Source: Lachnospiraceae bacterium UBA1766 (GTDB lineage: Bacteria; Bacillota; Clostridia; Lachnospirales; Lachnospiraceae). Taken from it: DNA of 26,578 nt. Positions 25,033-26,578 of the stretch are shown here, piece after piece. Position numbers and translations under genes: made by a program. Position 1 is the first letter of the stretch. Every line of letters begins with the position of its first letter. The stretch covers positions 1 through 26,578 of the forward strand of contig DCGY01000097.1 of NCBI GenBank assembly GCA_002314715.1, read 5' to 3'. The notes beneath the pieces are model-generated. The model did not search any database. It worked only from the letters and a program-made list of their open reading frames with translations, and had not been told where the DNA came from.

Positions 25033-25710
25033 ATGAAAATATTAATTGTTGAGGATGAAACACTTCTGGCGGATTCCCTTCGAATGCTTTTGGAGCGAAA
25101 AGGGTTTGAAACAGAGTGTGCCTATGATGGAAAAACCGGTCTGGAATATGCGGAATTGGAAGTATATGATTTAATTCTTCTGGATGTGATGATGCCGAAA
25201 ATGAATGGGTATCAGGTGGCAAAGGAACTGAGGGCCAAGCATTGTGCAACGCCCATTCTGATGCTTACGGCCAAGTCGGAGACGGAGGACCGGATTTTGG
25301 GTTTGGACTGCGGGGCGGATTATTACCTTACCAAGCCCTTTGACAGCAGAGAATTACTGGCCTGTATCAACGCATTGCTTCGAAGACAGGGCGGGCAGGT
25401 GGACGAGCTGAAATACGGCAATACCACCCTGGATTTATCGACTTGTATCCTGGCCTGCGGGGAAAAGCAGATTCGACTGAGTGAAAAAGAATTTGAAGTC
25501 ATGCGGCTGCTTTTGCAGGCGGGGGAGAGAAACCTTTCCAAGGAAGCCTTGCTGGTCCGGGTTTGGGGATATGAGTCCAATGCCACGGAAAACCATGTGG
25601 AGGTTTATGTGGGATTCCTGCGGAAAAAATTGGAGGGAATCGGCTCCAATCTTCGAATTGAGTCGATTCGTCGCATGGGATATCATCTGGAGGTGACAGA
25701 GGAATGTTAA
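25033..25710 (+). CDS. OmpR/PhoB-family two-component response regulator
   Basis: 225 residues from ATG 25033 (AGGTGGGA just upstream; the in-frame GTG at 25024 lies within that site). The receiver domain has acidic residues E7-D8, phosphoacceptor D51 in LILLDVMMPKMNG, T79 and K101 in YYLTKPF. The C-terminal winged helix has IRLSEKEFEVMRLLLQAGERNLSKEALLVRVWGYES and NHVEVYVGFLRKKL, typical of the OmpR class. It would be phosphorylated by the adjacent kinase and bind direct-repeat DNA sites. Its last seven bases overlap the start of the kinase gene. The regulated genes cannot be inferred from this window. Confidence 0.96.
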   Translation: MKILIVEDETLLADSLRMLLERKGFETECAYDGKTGLEYAELEVYDLILLDVMMPKMNGYQVAKELRAKHCATPILMLTAKSETEDRILGLDCGADYYLTKPFDSRELLACINALLRRQGGQVDELKYGNTTLDLSTCILACGEKQIRLSEKEFEVMRLLLQAGERNLSKEALLVRVWGYESNATENHVEVYVGFLRKKLEGIGSNLRIESIRRMGYHLEVTEEC

Positions 25711-26578
25711 GGAGACTTCGTAGAAAGTTTGTGTTGATTAACATGACCATTGTCTCGGCCATGATGCTTCTTTTGTTTTGTCTGCTGTACTATTTTACCG
25801 GGCGAAATCTGGAGAGAGAAAGTATGCAGATGATGGCCGGAATAGCCATGAATCCACTACATATGGAGATGCCCATTGACGCAAATGAAGAGGTGAGACT
25901 CCCTTATTTCGTGGTATCCATAAATCATGCGGGAGAACGGACGGAGCAAAGCGGAGGCTTCTTTGATCTGTCGGATGAGGAACTGCTTGACCGGGTGGTA
26001 CAGGAGACCTATAATACCCATACTTCCAGCGGAACCTTGCAGGAATACAAGCTTCGCTTTTTTCGGGCGCAGACTCCTCAGGGAGAATGCATTGTGTTCT
26101 CGGATATGACCAGCGAAAAAGCAACCCTTCGGAATCTTCTGCGCACATTTTTGATGATTGGTGGGATTGGTTTTTTGGGATTTTTGGGAATCAGTATTCT
26201 GTTGGCTTACTGGGCGGTACGACCGGTGGAGGAGGCCTGGATGAAGCAAAAGCAGTTTGTGGCAGATGCTTCCCATGAATTGAAAACACCCCTGACGGTG
26301 ATTATGACGGATGCGGAATTAATCTGTCAGCCCGATTGCCCTATGGAGGAAAAGGCACAATTGGCCGCAAATGTATTGACCATGTCCAAACATATGAGAC
26401 ACCTGGTGGAGCATATGCTGGAGCTGGCACGCATGGATAGCGGTGCCATGAAAGAGAAACAGGAAAGAATAAATGTAAGTCAGGTTTTTTCCGATGAGGC
26501 CATGCTGTTTGAGCCGCTGTTTTTTGAGAAAAACCTGTTGTTTACCTATCAGGTGACACCGGATATTGCAATGAATGG
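25704..26578 (+). CDS. Sensor histidine kinase, N-terminal part (3' end outside window)
   Basis: The first 291 codons are visible and the frame stays open to the window edge. ATG 25704 overlaps the regulator stop codon (ATGTTAA), with AGAGG upstream, a coupled start. Residues 9-33 are a first membrane segment (FVLINMTIVSAMMLLLFCLLYYFTG without a cleavage site). About 110 extracytoplasmic residues follow, and then a second segment (LMIGGIGFLGFLGISILLAYW). The dimerisation domain carries the H-box FVADASHELKTPLTV, with H191 as the autophosphorylation site. A HAMP domain is short or absent, since the H-box follows the second segment by about 20 residues. The ATP-binding domain lies outside the window. 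The signal sensed is unknown. Confidence 0.95.
   Translation, partial: MLRRLRRKFVLINMTIVSAMMLLLFCLLYYFTGRNLERESMQMMAGIAMNPLHMEMPIDANEEVRLPYFVVSINHAGERTEQSGGFFDLSDEELLDRVVQETYNTHTSSGTLQEYKLRFFRAQTPQGECIVFSDMTSEKATLRNLLRTFLMIGGIGFLGFLGISILLAYWAVRPVEEAWMKQKQFVADASHELKTPLTVIMTDAELICQPDCPMEEKAQLAANVLTMSKHMRHLVEHMLELARMDSGAMKEKQERINVSQVFSDEAMLFEPLFFEKNLLFTYQVTPDIAMN

Overview
The window looks like part of a Clostridia chromosome, most likely Lachnospiraceae. Base composition is moderate, ribosome binding sites are AGGAG-like, and promoters are TTGACA/TATAAT-like. The gene set also fits: a fused FeoA-FeoB, a stand-alone cobalamin methionine synthase activation-like protein, a sugar-sensor-like/GGDEF protein and a clustered polyamine pathway. 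This placement is inference from gene content, not from a marker gene. No rRNA, tRNA, CRISPR array, insertion sequence or phage gene was seen.

Region 1 (1-5197) is a co-directional run. It holds the end of a nucleoside-hydrolase-like gene, an RmlD-like SDR reductase, a dicarboxylate/amino acid:cation symporter, a MetH activation-domain-like protein, and a diguanylate cyclase whose front half resembles a LacI-type sugar-binding domain. It closes with a terminator at 5161-5197.

Region 2 (5198-11383) is a polyamine operon bounded by terminators: speA (arginine decarboxylase family), speE (aminopropyltransferase family), speB (agmatinase family), a carboxynorspermidine/carboxyspermidine dehydrogenase and the matching decarboxylase (nspC). 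SpeA and SpeB would make putrescine from arginine via agmatine. The last two enzymes would make spermidine from putrescine and aspartate semialdehyde without decarboxylated SAM. The operon starts with a leader of about 360 nt that has several possible stems and a strong intrinsic terminator just before the speA ribosome binding site, which suggests transcription attenuation. SpeE lacks the second Asp of its D-S-x-D-P signature.

Region 3 (11337-17122) holds truA on the minus strand, then a divergent promoter pair, then feoAB, a cytoplasmic alpha/beta hydrolase and a minimal Ser/Thr kinase that overlaps the hydrolase gene. A 14-bp DtxR/IdeR-like palindrome lies on the feoAB promoter.

Region 4 (17074-24955) holds a PHP phosphoesterase with its own promoter, then a dynamin-like GTPase, a MATE transporter and a HelD-type UvrD-like ATPase. 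The HelD protein carries a C-terminal extension that resembles the N-terminal beta-sandwich of GH31 glycosidases. I consider this fusion the most unusual feature of the window.

Region 5 (24970-26578) is an OmpR-type response regulator and the first 291 codons of its sensor kinase, which runs off the window. Its likely -10 box lies in the loop of the upstream gene's terminator hairpin.
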